NCBI GenBank assembly: GCA_963797765.1
Contig: CAWCQU010000003.1
Coordinates: forward strand, 930,001-994,000
Direction: 5' to 3'
Length of the DNA stretch: 64,000 bases
DNA from: JBGPTK01 sp963797765
GTDB lineage: Bacteria; Acidobacteriota; Terriglobia; Acidiferrales; UBA7541
This document shows positions 24,368 to 32,921 of this stretch, one piece after another. The translations under genes and the position numbers were made by a program. The notes beneath the pieces were generated by a model, which was not told where the DNA came from, did not search any database, and worked only from the letters and a program-made list of their open reading frames with translations. Position 1 is the first letter of the stretch. Every line of letters starts with the position of its first letter.

Positions 24368-26038
24368 TCAAGTCCGGCCACCAGGGCCCATCGCCGCATG
24401 CGTCCCAGTCGCCACACTCGGAACAACCGCGGCAACCTGCGCCTTCCGCAAAAACTCCTGATGCAGCAACGCATGCGCCCGCACATTCGCATACCCCGCC
24501 GGCCGTTCGATTTTCGCCACCTGGCCAGCATCCGACGAAAACCATCGCTTGCACGTCTCGAGTTCCACCGCATGGTTATCCGCAAACTCATCCGGCAGAA
24601 CACTGGGCAGCACGTTTTCCCCGTGCGTTCGCGGATCAACAATCAAAATCGGCTGTTCCGCCACAAGCTGCGCAATTTCCCGATACTGTTTCGTGCGCGA
24701 TTCCTCGTCCGGAATAATCAATTCCTCGAGCCCGATCAGCCGCTTGATCAGCGCCAGGTTTTCCGGGTGGCCCAAAATGTCCTTCAATTGCGGATCAGGA
24801 TTGGCAATCAATTGCATGAGCATCGCCCGTTGCTGCGACCACATCGTCGGATACTGCTCATCCGTTTCCGGATACGAAAATAAATTTCCCTTCAAGTCCG
24901 CCAAGCGAATCCACTTCGATTCGAACGCCGCGCCCGCTCCCAGTAAAGTGATTTCCACATCTTCCGGCCGGTTTTTGCGGAAGCAATCCACCGCCAGCAG
25001 CATTAGGTCCGCGTGAAAATATTTGATCCGCCGCCAGACTAATCCGACGCGCCCCATGGCCTGGTCGCGCGCCATCGAGTAGCCCGCGGCCGTATCGTTG
25101 TTGGTCATCGACCCGCCAAACAGCGCGGGAAACGCTCCCGTCAAAAATTGCGCCACTGGTCCCATCAAATCCGCCGCGTGGTTCGACAAATCCGGCGGCA
25201 CCTGCGCTGCTGCCGGCTGAAAAAATCCCGCAGCGAGAGGCTGGCCCGGTTTCGCACGCGCCGGATAATGCGCGCCCGGCTCGGCCGTCTGATTCTGCAG
25301 CGCATCAAAATCCAAGACTTCGCTATCCGCATAAATCGGCGGAATCCCGTACTCGTAAGTTTCCATTTGCAAATTCGAAAGCGTGTTGAATCTTTCCTGC
25401 ACGCTGATCAACGAATCCCCCAGCGCCGGCCGCCCCGAACTTCCATCCCCCGGCATTGCATGCATCACCCGCCAGTGATCGTCCATGTTTTCGTTGCGCG
25501 CTTCGCAATAGGCGTCGCCGGCAAACGAACACGCGCAGCCATCCGGAAATAACGCCAGCATTTCGTCGCGTAGAGTTTTATCTTCCAGCGCATAAAACGA
25601 CCATGGCCGCAGCCAAGTCCGGCTGAACGTAATCAAATTTAAATTCGTATCGCCGCCTTCCGTCAGCGGACCGCCCTGCGATTGCGCGAGGCGCGCCAGC
25701 CGTTCGTATTGCTCCCCCGCCCCCGCCACCACCGGCGATCCAATCTGATCCGCCGCGTGTGGATAAGCCGCGCGCAGCCGCGCCTGGTGTACTTCCATAT
25801 TCCACTGCAAATACGGATACTCGTGCATCTCGTTCGCCCACGGCGGAGTCTTCAATTCCAGCGCGCCAACAATCGTGATCACCTCCTGCCCGTTCGGCAC
25901 GCGCAACACGGTTTGCACCGCAGGCACAGTCACCACTTCCGCCGCAACAAAATCATCTTCCCCCAAATCCTCTCCACACCCAGGACAAATCCCCCAAGCC
26001 GCCGCCTGCATCGGCCGGCGAATCCCCCGCTCCTGCAC
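24368..26038 (-). CDS. Phage portal protein, C-terminal fragment
   Basis: 556 residues forming most of the portal: a second half of a zinc ribbon at the start (CPGCGEDLGEDDF), stem and clip strings (EYPYLQWNMEVHQARLRAAY, LISVQERFNTLSNLQMETYE, IPPIYADSEVLDFDALQNQT), and the barrel helix region (AAGYSMARDQAMGRVGLVWR, IKYFHADLMLLAVDCFRKNR). The portal dodecamer is the DNA gate onto which TerL docks. The first Met (GTG at 26038) has no good ribosome-binding site. The upstream part is in 26190-27115, separated by a tandem repeat insertion. Confidence 0.78.
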   Translation of the reverse strand: MQERGIRRPMQAAAWGICPGCGEDLGEDDFVAAEVVTVPAVQTVLRVPNGQEVITIVGALELKTPPWANEMHEYPYLQWNMEVHQARLRAAYPHAADQIGSPVVAGAGEQYERLARLAQSQGGPLTEGGDTNLNLITFSRTWLRPWSFYALEDKTLRDEMLALFPDGCACSFAGDAYCEARNENMDDHWRVMHAMPGDGSSGRPALGDSLISVQERFNTLSNLQMETYEYGIPPIYADSEVLDFDALQNQTAEPGAHYPARAKPGQPLAAGFFQPAAAQVPPDLSNHAADLMGPVAQFLTGAFPALFGGSMTNNDTAAGYSMARDQAMGRVGLVWRRIKYFHADLMLLAVDCFRKNRPEDVEITLLGAGAAFESKWIRLADLKGNLFSYPETDEQYPTMWSQQRAMLMQLIANPDPQLKDILGHPENLALIKRLIGLEELIIPDEESRTKQYREIAQLVAEQPILIVDPRTHGENVLPSVLPDEFADNHAVELETCKRWFSSDAGQVAKIERPAGYANVRAHALLHQEFLRKAQVAAVVPSVATGTHAAMGPGGRT

Positions 26039-26080
26039 CGATCTTGTTCGCCCACCTCATTCGCGCCTTCCGCATTTGTC

Positions 26081-26296
26081 GTCATCCCGAACGAAGTGAG
26101 GGATCCAGCGCCACCTGCAGCATGACGAAGAACTTTGCGCATTTCTCCCCGCGTCGCCTGCCCGGCCGCCGCAGCTTCGTGCTCTGTCGTCATCCCGAAC
26201 GAAGTGAGGGACCCAGCGCCGCCTGCAGCAGGCGAAGAAGCCTGCGCATTTCTCCCCGCGCCCGTCGCCCCGTCCACTCCGCGGCAACCGCCGCGC
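26081..26296. repeat. 108-bp tandem duplication carrying family D repeats inside the portal gene
   Basis: GTCATCCCGAACGAAGTGAG starts at 26081 and again at 26189, exactly 108 bp (36 codons) apart, each followed by GATCCAGCGCC or GACCCAGCGCC, a CTGCAGCA string and GCGCATTTCTCCCCGCG. On the minus strand one frame reads through both copies (GGAGSLTSFGMTT twice). However, the flanking portal halves are in the other two frames, and TGA occurs in them. Confidence 0.85.
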
Positions 26297-27020
26297 CACA
26301 CTTCGCGCACTTAAAAGCATCTGTCCCCAACTTCACCTGTCGCGCCGTCAATTGCATTTCCGGATGAAACCCAAACCTCTGTCCATCCACCACGTACCGC
26401 ACGTATGCCCCAATCTTCCCGCCCGTCCACAAATGAAACGCTTCCTCCACAATCAAATTTCCGATGCGATTATTCCGCTCGACGAGTTGCGCCACTTCCG
26501 TCGCCGCCTTCGCCGCGCACACATCCTGTTCCTGCTGCGCCGACGCCGGAAAAAATCGCACTCCTGGCACGTCCTGGCTCAGCACCGACACAATGGACAA
26601 TCCAAACGCCTGATAAATATTGGTCACAAATTCATAGCGCGGCAAATCTTCCAGCGACGAACCATCCGCCAGCTTCTGCTCGAACGGCAAATGCCAATTC
26701 TGGTCGCTTTCGCTCCACCACAAATATTGCAGCCCGCGCCAGAATTGATGAGCCTGCTTGATCCGCCGAATTTCCTGCCGCCGCGTGTGATCCGATTCCG
26801 TCGCAAACTGCACCACCAGCCGCCGCAAAGCCGCCTGCATCCGCTGAGGCAATCGCTCGCCATTTTCCCCGTACAGCGCCGCCAGCAATCCCGCGTCCGT
26901 TTTGTTCCCATGCTCGACAGGCCACAATCGCCGCATTCGCCGGAGGCGTATCGCTTTCGCCCGCCGCGCTTTCGGACGATCCTTCCGCTGCCGCGCGCAC
27001 CAGTCCTTCCACTGCCGCAC
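26190..27020 (-). CDS. Phage portal protein, N-terminal fragment
   Basis: Portal-like text: RLPQRMQAALRRLVVQFATE, EIRRIKQAHQFWRGLQYLWW, FVTNIYQAFGLSIVSVLSQD, EEAFHLWTGGKIGAYVRYVV, and the first half of a zinc ribbon FKCAKCGAAVAAEWTG at about 26260. The distant second half, CPGC, lies in 24368-26038. The very N-terminus is in another frame: MTTNLNGGLGTAPIGGGSSE starts at 27115, and EGSSESAAGESDTPPANAAI reads in a further frame near 27000-26930. So one or two more frame changes occur before about 26920. Confidence 0.7.
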   Translation of the reverse strand: MRQWKDWCARQRKDRPKARRAKAIRLRRMRRLWPVEHGNKTDAGLLAALYGENGERLPQRMQAALRRLVVQFATESDHTRRQEIRRIKQAHQFWRGLQYLWWSESDQNWHLPFEQKLADGSSLEDLPRYEFVTNIYQAFGLSIVSVLSQDVPGVRFFPASAQQEQDVCAAKAATEVAQLVERNNRIGNLIVEEAFHLWTGGKIGAYVRYVVDGQRFGFHPEMQLTARQVKLGTDAFKCAKCGAAVAAEWTGRRARGEMRRLLRLLQAALGPSLRSG

Positions 27021-27244
27021 GAGCTCTCCACAGCAAATGCCTGCGCCTCAGCCGCCTCGGAACTCCCGCCGCCAATCGGCGCCGTCCCCAACCCACCATT
27101 CAAGTTAGTCGTCATAGTCTCTCGATGCGCGATTCAAGTGAATCAATAATCGCGAGTGGAAATATCATGCAAATTCGTTATGTAGGGGCCGGTCAGCCGC
27201 GAACTGATGTTAGGGTTCAACGCCGGCTGAGAAATCATTCCCCA

Positions 27245-27481
27245 CTATGGACAATGATTCTGTGCCTGGCCCTGCCGAGCAGAATCCTCCGCCGTCCACC
27301 GCTCACGGATCTCCGCCACCCGCGCCGCATGTTCCCGTTCCCGCCGAGCCTCTTCAATCTCCAGCATCCTCCCAATCTGTTGCCACGACCTCTTCCGCAC
27401 CGCGCCATTTCCGCTTTCGCAGCGCTGATCACCGGCCGCCCACGAATCACCTGGACGATTGTTGGTCTGGTGTAGACGCAT
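27245..27481 (-). CDS. Small helical phage protein, probably frame-damaged
   Basis: The last 45 residues are a clear amphipathic helix (QIGRMLEIEEARREREHAAR, VAEIRERW). The first 30 look out of frame: an alternative frame at the same place reads VIRGRPVISAAKAEMARC, which is a better N-terminus. It lies between TerL and portal genes, where phages often carry a small head protein. Confidence 0.4.
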   Translation of the reverse strand: MRLHQTNNRPGDSWAAGDQRCESGNGAVRKRSWQQIGRMLEIEEARREREHAARVAEIRERWTAEDSARQGQAQNHCP

Positions 27482-27497
27482 TGGCTTTATTTGTCGA

Positions 27498-27680
27498 TCA
27501 CGAGCACTCCCTAAAGGCCTTCACTTGAATCCGCAAAGGCGGCACTCCTGCCGTCCCCAGCAGCGAATTCAGCAGCGCCAAATTCTCCGCCCGCAACCGC
27601 GCAATCTCTTCTTCCAGCAGACACACGTATCTCCCGCGCAGCATCCGACCAACCGCGCGCAACCATTCCCGGATTCGCAT
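27498..27680 (-). CDS. 60-residue coiled-coil phage protein
   Basis: MRIREWLRAVGRMLRGRYVC followed by a heptad-like helix LEEEIARLRAENLALLNSLL and a short tail VPPLRIQVKAF. It lies between terminase and portal genes on the same strand. Short but with coding-like composition and a clean start; function unknown. Confidence 0.5.
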   Translation of the reverse strand: MRIREWLRAVGRMLRGRYVCLLEEEIARLRAENLALLNSLLGTAGVPPLRIQVKAFRECS

Positions 27681-27816
27681 GTTTTGGTAGCACAGCCACT
27701 CCTGGCTGTGCGATTTTAGGATTGGCCTTCTCGAGTCTTACTCGAAATCTCTCAACTGCTCATTGATCGGCATCTCATCTTGCATTCAAGGTGCGACAGC
27801 CTAAAGGCCGTCGCCA

Positions 27817-29694
27817 CTAAACCCCCCGCCACCACCGCCGCCGCAAAAAAACCGGCCCTCCCCGTTTCTCTTCCTCCAGCAAAGCCTTGCGCGCTTGAAT
27901 GGCCCGCACAGTCGGATCGGCAGCCGTCACCCGCTCCGCCACTCTTTGCTCCATCGGTGCCCGCGCCGCCCGCATCCGCGACTTCAATCCATACCGCGCC
28001 GCATCCGCCGGATCATCCCCATCCATCTTCAGCACGTCCTCAACCCGCGCCCCATCGCGAGTCAAAGTCGGCAGCACGCGAATCAATTCCGCGCAATTTC
28101 CCGCGATCACCCACTCATTCTCCGCCAGCATTTGATACATCAGCATCCATCCGCCGATGCGATCGTTATCCGCCAGCGCCGGCCGCGGCAATCCCTCCGC
28201 CACAAAAATATCTCCCATCTGCTCGGCAATTGACGCTTCATCCGTCCGCCGCGCAAACGCATCCGGCGAAAGATAAATCGCCTCAATCCGTTCCCGCTTT
28301 CCATCGCGGTCCCAGCTCTGCGCCACAATCGCCCGCGCCAATTCCCGCGGAGACAAATGCTGCCGCACCAATTCCCGGTAGGTCACCACGCACTCGCGAT
28401 TCGCCCCTGATTCTTTTGCCGCTTGGCGCTCGCGATCCCCGAGAACTCGTCCCGAAGCGTGCCAATAGACCGCCGCGGGATGCTCAAATCCCCAATCAAT
28501 CGAAATCCAGCGAGGCCACCAGGCTTCGATCCCGATCGTTTCCACGCGCGCCACATGCCGCGCCACATGAAACACGTCAAAATACTGCCCCGCGAAAACG
28601 TTCCAATCCCCATCCAAAAACGCCCGCCGCAAAGGAGTGGGCAAGCTCTTCAGCGTTTTCAAATAATTCGCGTCGCGCGCATAAATCGGGTTGTCCCAAA
28701 CGCGCGCCGAAATAAAATCGTAATCCGCCGGATCGTATTCTTCCGGCCGGTCCATTCCTGATGCAGGCTGCCGGTCAATCCACAGCGCCTTCACCCAGGC
28801 ATGCCCAATATTTCCCGGATTCGACGCTCCCGCCATGCAAGGAAACGTTCCCGGCACCGGACACCGGTTCCGGCTAGTCAAGAACTGCCACTGCTTCAAA
28901 GTAAAAAGCGTCAGCTCGTCAATCCCAATAAAAAGAAATTCCGCGCCCTGGTATTGATAGATATCGTTCTCGCCCTGCGAATATCCAAACCGCGTAGTGG
29001 AACCGTTCCACCACGTCACCGTATGCTTCGAATCGTTGTAACTGCGATAAAGTTCCCGCGGCACATCCCGTCGAAAATAAAGCAGCAGCGATCCCTCCAG
29101 TTCCGGAAACGTCCGCCGCATCAACAGCGTATTCACCCCGGCATGTTCATTCGCCTGAAGAATCGCCTCCATCAAAAGTGCCTTCGATTTTCCCGGCCCC
29201 GCCGCACCCCCAAACAACCGGTATTTCGCCGCCGAAGAATGAAATTTCTGCTGCCGCGCAAACGGCCGGTAAGGCAACTCGATCCGCCCCTCCTCCGTCT
29301 CAATTTCTCGCTCCTCAGTCATCGCCGCGCCCGCCTTCAAAACGCTCGCTTCTGGTCTCGTAGGGGCGCTGCTTGCTGCGCCCGCGTTCGCCATGCACTC
29401 GCGCGACGCTAGGATGGTGGATTTCCCCACCTTGACGGTTTTGACCGGCGCTCCCGTCTCGCCATTACGCGCGTTCTTGTCTACCCTCAATCGTCCGCTT
29501 CTTCGGCGTTCTGGCCACGTCAACAGATTCACTTCCCCACGCGAATCGCGGTTCCCCACATACGCGGCCGCCGCCCCGCCAACCACGCAAAACGCAATCG
29601 CCAAATGCCGCAAACTCAAAAACGCCCCCACTGCCAGCGCCACCAAACCCGCAATCTCCACCACCGTCGCAACCTGCGTTTTATTCAAAGTCAT
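27817..29694 (-). CDS. terL: Terminase large subunit, with N-terminal membrane-protein extension
   Basis: Packaging motor ATPase/nuclease. Counting from an internal ATG at 29322 (MTEEREIETEEGRIELPYRP; 501 residues): Walker A GGAAGPGKSK at 38-47, Walker B FIGIDEL with Asp135-Glu136, coupling motif SNPGN at 167-171, and an RNase-H-type nuclease starting SIDWGFEHP (Asp276) with a later acidic YLSPDAFA. The same frame is open to 29694, where a strong AGGAGAAG precedes an ATG. The added 124 residues hold two hydrophobic helices (VVEIAGLVALAVGAFLSL, LAIAFCVVGGAAAAYVG), a basic linker and an in-frame family A repeat (AGAASSAPT). So a small TM protein gene appears to have been fused to terL. Confidence 0.92.
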   Translation of the reverse strand: MTLNKTQVATVVEIAGLVALAVGAFLSLRHLAIAFCVVGGAAAAYVGNRDSRGEVNLLTWPERRRSGRLRVDKNARNGETGAPVKTVKVGKSTILASRECMANAGAASSAPTRPEASVLKAGAAMTEEREIETEEGRIELPYRPFARQQKFHSSAAKYRLFGGAAGPGKSKALLMEAILQANEHAGVNTLLMRRTFPELEGSLLLYFRRDVPRELYRSYNDSKHTVTWWNGSTTRFGYSQGENDIYQYQGAEFLFIGIDELTLFTLKQWQFLTSRNRCPVPGTFPCMAGASNPGNIGHAWVKALWIDRQPASGMDRPEEYDPADYDFISARVWDNPIYARDANYLKTLKSLPTPLRRAFLDGDWNVFAGQYFDVFHVARHVARVETIGIEAWWPRWISIDWGFEHPAAVYWHASGRVLGDRERQAAKESGANRECVVTYRELVRQHLSPRELARAIVAQSWDRDGKRERIEAIYLSPDAFARRTDEASIAEQMGDIFVAEGLPRPALADNDRIGGWMLMYQMLAENEWVIAGNCAELIRVLPTLTRDGARVEDVLKMDGDDPADAARYGLKSRMRAARAPMEQRVAERVTAADPTVRAIQARKALLEEEKRGGPVFLRRRWWRGV

Positions 29695-29795
29695 CGCACT
29701 TCTCCTCTCGGCATTGACTCTGTATGTAGGGGCCGGCTTCAGCCGTCGCCCTTCGGGCCTTTTTCCGACAGTTCCCGAAAGTCACGGCCGCAGCC

Positions 29796-30212
29796 TCATC
29801 CGTGTCGTACGCGCTGCTGTTTGCCTCGTCCCTTACGCCTCGAAGGGTCCGCGCCTCGATCTCGTCGCTTCCCCGATTTCGAGCCGCCACGCACCGGCCG
29901 CGGCACATTACTCACAAACTGCACCGGCACGCCCGTATCCATGCCGGCGGCCCTCGATGGCAAAGGATCGTCGAGCTGTTTGCTCCACTCCTTCAAGACA
30001 TCGAGCTGCAGTTTTTCTTTGCCCCTGTTGTTGACGCGCGCGGCCAACTCACTGAAATCTTGCGCGTACTTGTGCTCGTCCATCCCGGCGCCGCGCATGG
30101 CTTCGCTTCGTTTTACGCGCTTCTTGCGTCTCGCGGGACGAGCAGCGGGTTTCTGGGCCGAGATGCGCAGAATGTTCGCTGAATCTTGGCTCGCAATTTT
30201 CTTTTTGGTCAT
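29796..30212 (-). CDS. Phage protein upstream of terminase (small-terminase position)
   Basis: 138 residues from the ATG at 30212 (MTKKKIASQDSANILRISAQ); the extra 44 codons upstream are a family E repeat. Basic N-terminus (KPAARPARRKKRVKRSEAMR), a helical core (AQDFSELAARVNNRGKEKLQ, LDVLKEWSKQLDDP) and an Arg/Gly-rich tail that may be repeat-derived. Its place immediately before TerL and its basic nature suggest a small terminase or DNA-binding helper, but no helix-turn-helix is clear. Confidence 0.55.
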   Translation of the reverse strand: MTKKKIASQDSANILRISAQKPAARPARRKKRVKRSEAMRGAGMDEHKYAQDFSELAARVNNRGKEKLQLDVLKEWSKQLDDPLPSRAAGMDTGVPVQFVSNVPRPVRGGSKSGKRRDRGADPSRRKGRGKQQRVRHG

Positions 30213-30229
30213 TGATCGAGGAGAAGCTT

Positions 30230-30298
30230 TTACCGCAGAGACGCAGAGTGCGCAGAGAAACGTCAGTCCTCTGCGTTCTCTGCGCACTCTGCGGTAAA
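30230..30298. repeat. Two facing family E repeats
   Basis: TTACCGCAGAGACGCAGAG on the left and its near-complement CTCTGCGCACTCTGCGGTAA on the right form a 70-bp imperfect palindrome between the tailspike 2 stop and the next start. Confidence 0.75.
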
Positions 30299-30322
30299 TT
30301 CTTTGACTTTGATTCTGGGCCC

Positions 30323-30526
30323 CTAATTCGGGTTCCCCACGCAAACATACGAAACCACGTCGGTGGTCCCGCCGCTTATCGTGATCGCCGAAGCCGATTT
30401 CGCACTCACCCGCGCCGCCCCAGCCGTAGTTTCATCGCTAACCACGCAAACCGGCGTCGCAGCAAACGCCGTAGTAAACGTCACCACCTTCGATCCCGAA
30501 ACCAAAGTCACTAGTCCCCGCCACAT
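30323..30526 (-). CDS. Tailspike 2, C-terminal fragment
   Basis: Reads RGLVTLVSGSKVVTFTTAFA, TPVCVVSDETTAG and ends VSYVCVGNPN. This is the same terminal module as tailspike 1 (16918-17145). It follows SGHLNQITGGND of the main fragment after a one-base shift near 30525; the first Met of the open frame is internal. Confidence 0.75.
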   Translation of the reverse strand: MWRGLVTLVSGSKVVTFTTAFAATPVCVVSDETTAGAARVSAKSASAITISGGTTDVVSYVCVGNPN

Positions 30527-32483
30527 CGTTCCCGCCAGTAATCTGATTCAAATGCCCGCTAACCGCCAAATTCCCATTCACGGTCGAAGTCCCGCCCGCC
30601 GCCGAATCCGCCAGCGGCGCAGCCGCGGGCCGCCACGTAGCCTGCCCCTCGGCCAAGTAAACGTCATCCACCCAAACCTGTTTATTCCCCCCGGTAGCCC
30701 ACCACATCACGCGAATAAACGCAGTCCCAGCAGGCACGCGAAACGTAAAGCTATACCGCTGGTAAGTATTCGCCACAGCCGCAACCAGGTCGCTTCCCAG
30801 GTCGTGCGCGTTGATTCCATTCCCCGCCCCGTTATAAGTCAACGTGGCCGGACCAAAACTTGTCCCGTTAATCCCCGAAAAAAATTGCCCAATCACCGAT
30901 CCCGAAGTAATCGTCGCGCTCGAAGAATCCATCAAGCGAATCGAAAACCGCATATGCGTCGAAGTAGTAGGCGCCGCCCACACAAACGTCAGCGTATAAG
31001 CCTTCGAAGAATCGACCGGAATCTTATTCGCCGCGCTCACCGTCACGCCCGGAATCGAAACCGACCCATCCCCCACTTTCACCGCCGCGCTACCGGAATT
31101 AATAGTGGTGGTTTCCTTGGTCGTCTCGCCAGTGTCGTCCCAATTCCCCGACGATTTGTACGAGCTGTATCCAAACAAAGTCGTCGTCCCGCCCCAACCT
31201 TCCATCCCCGCGTTCGGCAGCAAATTCAGCCCAGGAGCCATGCTAATTCCGCCGCCCAACGGCTGCGGCAGCAGCGGATTCGCTCCATTCGTGCGCACCG
31301 TCAGCAGTCCCGACCCATCCGAAATATTCGTGGTATTGCTGTTGAAATAAGCTCCATCCAAAATCACCGGACCAGCCAGCGCATCCGCGGCCGTCTGCAC
31401 CGCGATGTTATTGTTCTCGAATCTTCCACCCACAAAATGGATCCCGATTCCGCGCTGAACGTTCAATCCCACGCCCGTCCCCGAAAACGCTTCGAACGTG
31501 CACCCGTAGCAATCCACTTCGTCCGGATTCGTCGAATCGCCCGTATTCCCAATCGTGAATCCAATGTTGTTGGTCCCGCCGCTAAAGCGAATCCCATAAA
31601 ACCGCTGCGCGTTCATCGCCCCGCGCAGCACGATTCCGTTTCCGGTGGACGCGCCGTCGATCGTCAAATGTTCGTAATTGTTGTAATAGCTGCTCACCGC
31701 TGAGGGATTGTTCGCCGAGATCTGTGTCCCGAACGCATACACATAAAGATTCCGCAGCAGCGAATTATAAAATCCCAGCATGTCGATCCCGATGCTCGTT
31801 CCAAACGTAGTCGATCCCTGCCCGCGAATCACGAATCCTTCCAGGTGCACCGATTTCGCCGCCGCCTGGTTCACCGATTTAATTCCCGTAGCACCCGAAA
31901 CGCTGTTCACCTCGATCAGCGTCCCGTTAAAATTCACGCTGGTCGATCCCAGGCCGATAATCGACGAGCTATCATCCAAGGTGAACGAAGGATTCGCCGT
32001 AGGCTTCCAATCCACAGCCCCCAGCAGCAATTTCTGATTCACTCCCAGCGCGATCGTCGTTGTGGCATTTTGTACTCCGCTGAATCCCCGCGCATCGCAA
32101 GTGCCGCCGGCCGCCGGCAACGCCGCCAGGCACGCATTCACTTTCGCGCCCATATCCGCGCCGGAGAATTGATCCGCAAACAAAACCGAATTGCTGCCCG
32201 CAATCGCCGCCGACCCATTCCACATCACCGCCTGTCCCGCGGTCCCCGATCCCGAAATTCCCCCAGAACCCGACACCTGAGTCCAAGCGCCGCCATGGCA
32301 CGAATAAAAATTCCCAGTGGTGGTATCCACCGCCGTGTCCTGCGCCCCGCAACTCCCGCTAGGCGCCCCATTAAACGGTTTCGGAGCCCCCGCGCCCACG
32401 GTAGTCACATTCCCCTGCCCGTGCGCCAGCACAGGCACAAGCAAACTCATCAACGCCACAAAAATAAATTTCTCTCTCATCAA
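30438..32483 (-). CDS. Tailspike/pectate-lyase-fold phage protein 2 with signal peptide
   Basis: Residues 1-22 are a Sec signal (MMREKFIFVALMSLLVPVLA, then HGQ). A short N-terminal domain (GNFYSCHGGAWTQVSG) is followed by a right-handed beta-helix with a pectate-lyase-like head (DQFSGADMGAKVNACLAALP, SVHLEGFVIRGQGST, GIHFVGGRFENNNIAV), and then a carbohydrate-binding jelly roll (NLLPNAGMEGWGG to VWVDDVYLAEGQATW). It probably binds or degrades surface glycan. Real length about 720 residues including 30323-30526; the last 30 residues of this open frame are out of frame. First large gene after the phage promoter. Confidence 0.82.
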   Translation of the reverse strand: MMREKFIFVALMSLLVPVLAHGQGNVTTVGAGAPKPFNGAPSGSCGAQDTAVDTTTGNFYSCHGGAWTQVSGSGGISGSGTAGQAVMWNGSAAIAGSNSVLFADQFSGADMGAKVNACLAALPAAGGTCDARGFSGVQNATTTIALGVNQKLLLGAVDWKPTANPSFTLDDSSSIIGLGSTSVNFNGTLIEVNSVSGATGIKSVNQAAAKSVHLEGFVIRGQGSTTFGTSIGIDMLGFYNSLLRNLYVYAFGTQISANNPSAVSSYYNNYEHLTIDGASTGNGIVLRGAMNAQRFYGIRFSGGTNNIGFTIGNTGDSTNPDEVDCYGCTFEAFSGTGVGLNVQRGIGIHFVGGRFENNNIAVQTAADALAGPVILDGAYFNSNTTNISDGSGLLTVRTNGANPLLPQPLGGGISMAPGLNLLPNAGMEGWGGTTTLFGYSSYKSSGNWDDTGETTKETTTINSGSAAVKVGDGSVSIPGVTVSAANKIPVDSSKAYTLTFVWAAPTTSTHMRFSIRLMDSSSATITSGSVIGQFFSGINGTSFGPATLTYNGAGNGINAHDLGSDLVAAVANTYQRYSFTFRVPAGTAFIRVMWWATGGNKQVWVDDVYLAEGQATWRPAAAPLADSAAGGTSTVNGNLAVSGHLNQITGGNDVAGTSDFGFGIEGGDVYYGVCCDAGLRG

Positions 32484-32549
32484 TTTTCACTCCGTGTGGC
32501 ATCCCTTCTGCGTTCTCTGCGCCTCTGCGGTAAGAGCCTTTCGTCCCCC

Positions 32550-32921
32550 TCAAACACTCAAAGAAACCGTAACCGCCCCGCCCCCGGTCTGCGAAACCAA
32601 CTTCACCCGCAAGAATTTTGCCTGCACATTAGCCACCTGCCGCCTCTCGCCCGCAGTTGCCGTCGATGAATCCAAAGTCTGGTAACTCGCGTCCGCATCC
32701 ACATCCGCCGACTGCAACTGCAAACTAACCGCCGTAGGCGCCGAAGCAAACGAAGTCTGCCAAGCCACCACCCGGCCCCCAGGGCCAGTCCCACCCCCGG
32801 TAGGCGCCAAAGCAAATTGCTGGCTAGCCTGCGGCGCCGCAGGCGCCTCCCCGTTAAACGGATTCACCACATCCCCGGCAAACACCGAAAACGGCGGATT
32901 CTGCGATTGATAATTCGGCAT
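32550..32921 (-). CDS. Small phage structural protein at the start of the operon
   Basis: 123 residues from the ATG at 32921 (MPNYQSQNPPFSVFAGDVVN), preceded by GGGGGAG. Pro/Ala-rich N-terminal 50 residues, then a compact beta domain (GRVVAWQTSFASAPTAVSLQ, VQAKFLRVKLVSQTGGGAVT) like a small carbohydrate- or fibre-associated fold. It is promoter-proximal, followed by tailspike 2. Family not recognised. Confidence 0.7.
   Translation of the reverse strand: MPNYQSQNPPFSVFAGDVVNPFNGEAPAAPQASQQFALAPTGGGTGPGGRVVAWQTSFASAPTAVSLQLQSADVDADASYQTLDSSTATAGERRQVANVQAKFLRVKLVSQTGGGAVTVSLSV

Noticed and set aside
26081..26296. Tandem repeats considered as a CRISPR array
   Set aside because: Only two units, no spacers of uniform size, and the units match the dispersed family D repeat.
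30363..31703. 446-codon open frame on the plus strand
   Set aside because: Opposite tailspike 2; Arg/Pro-rich nonsense.
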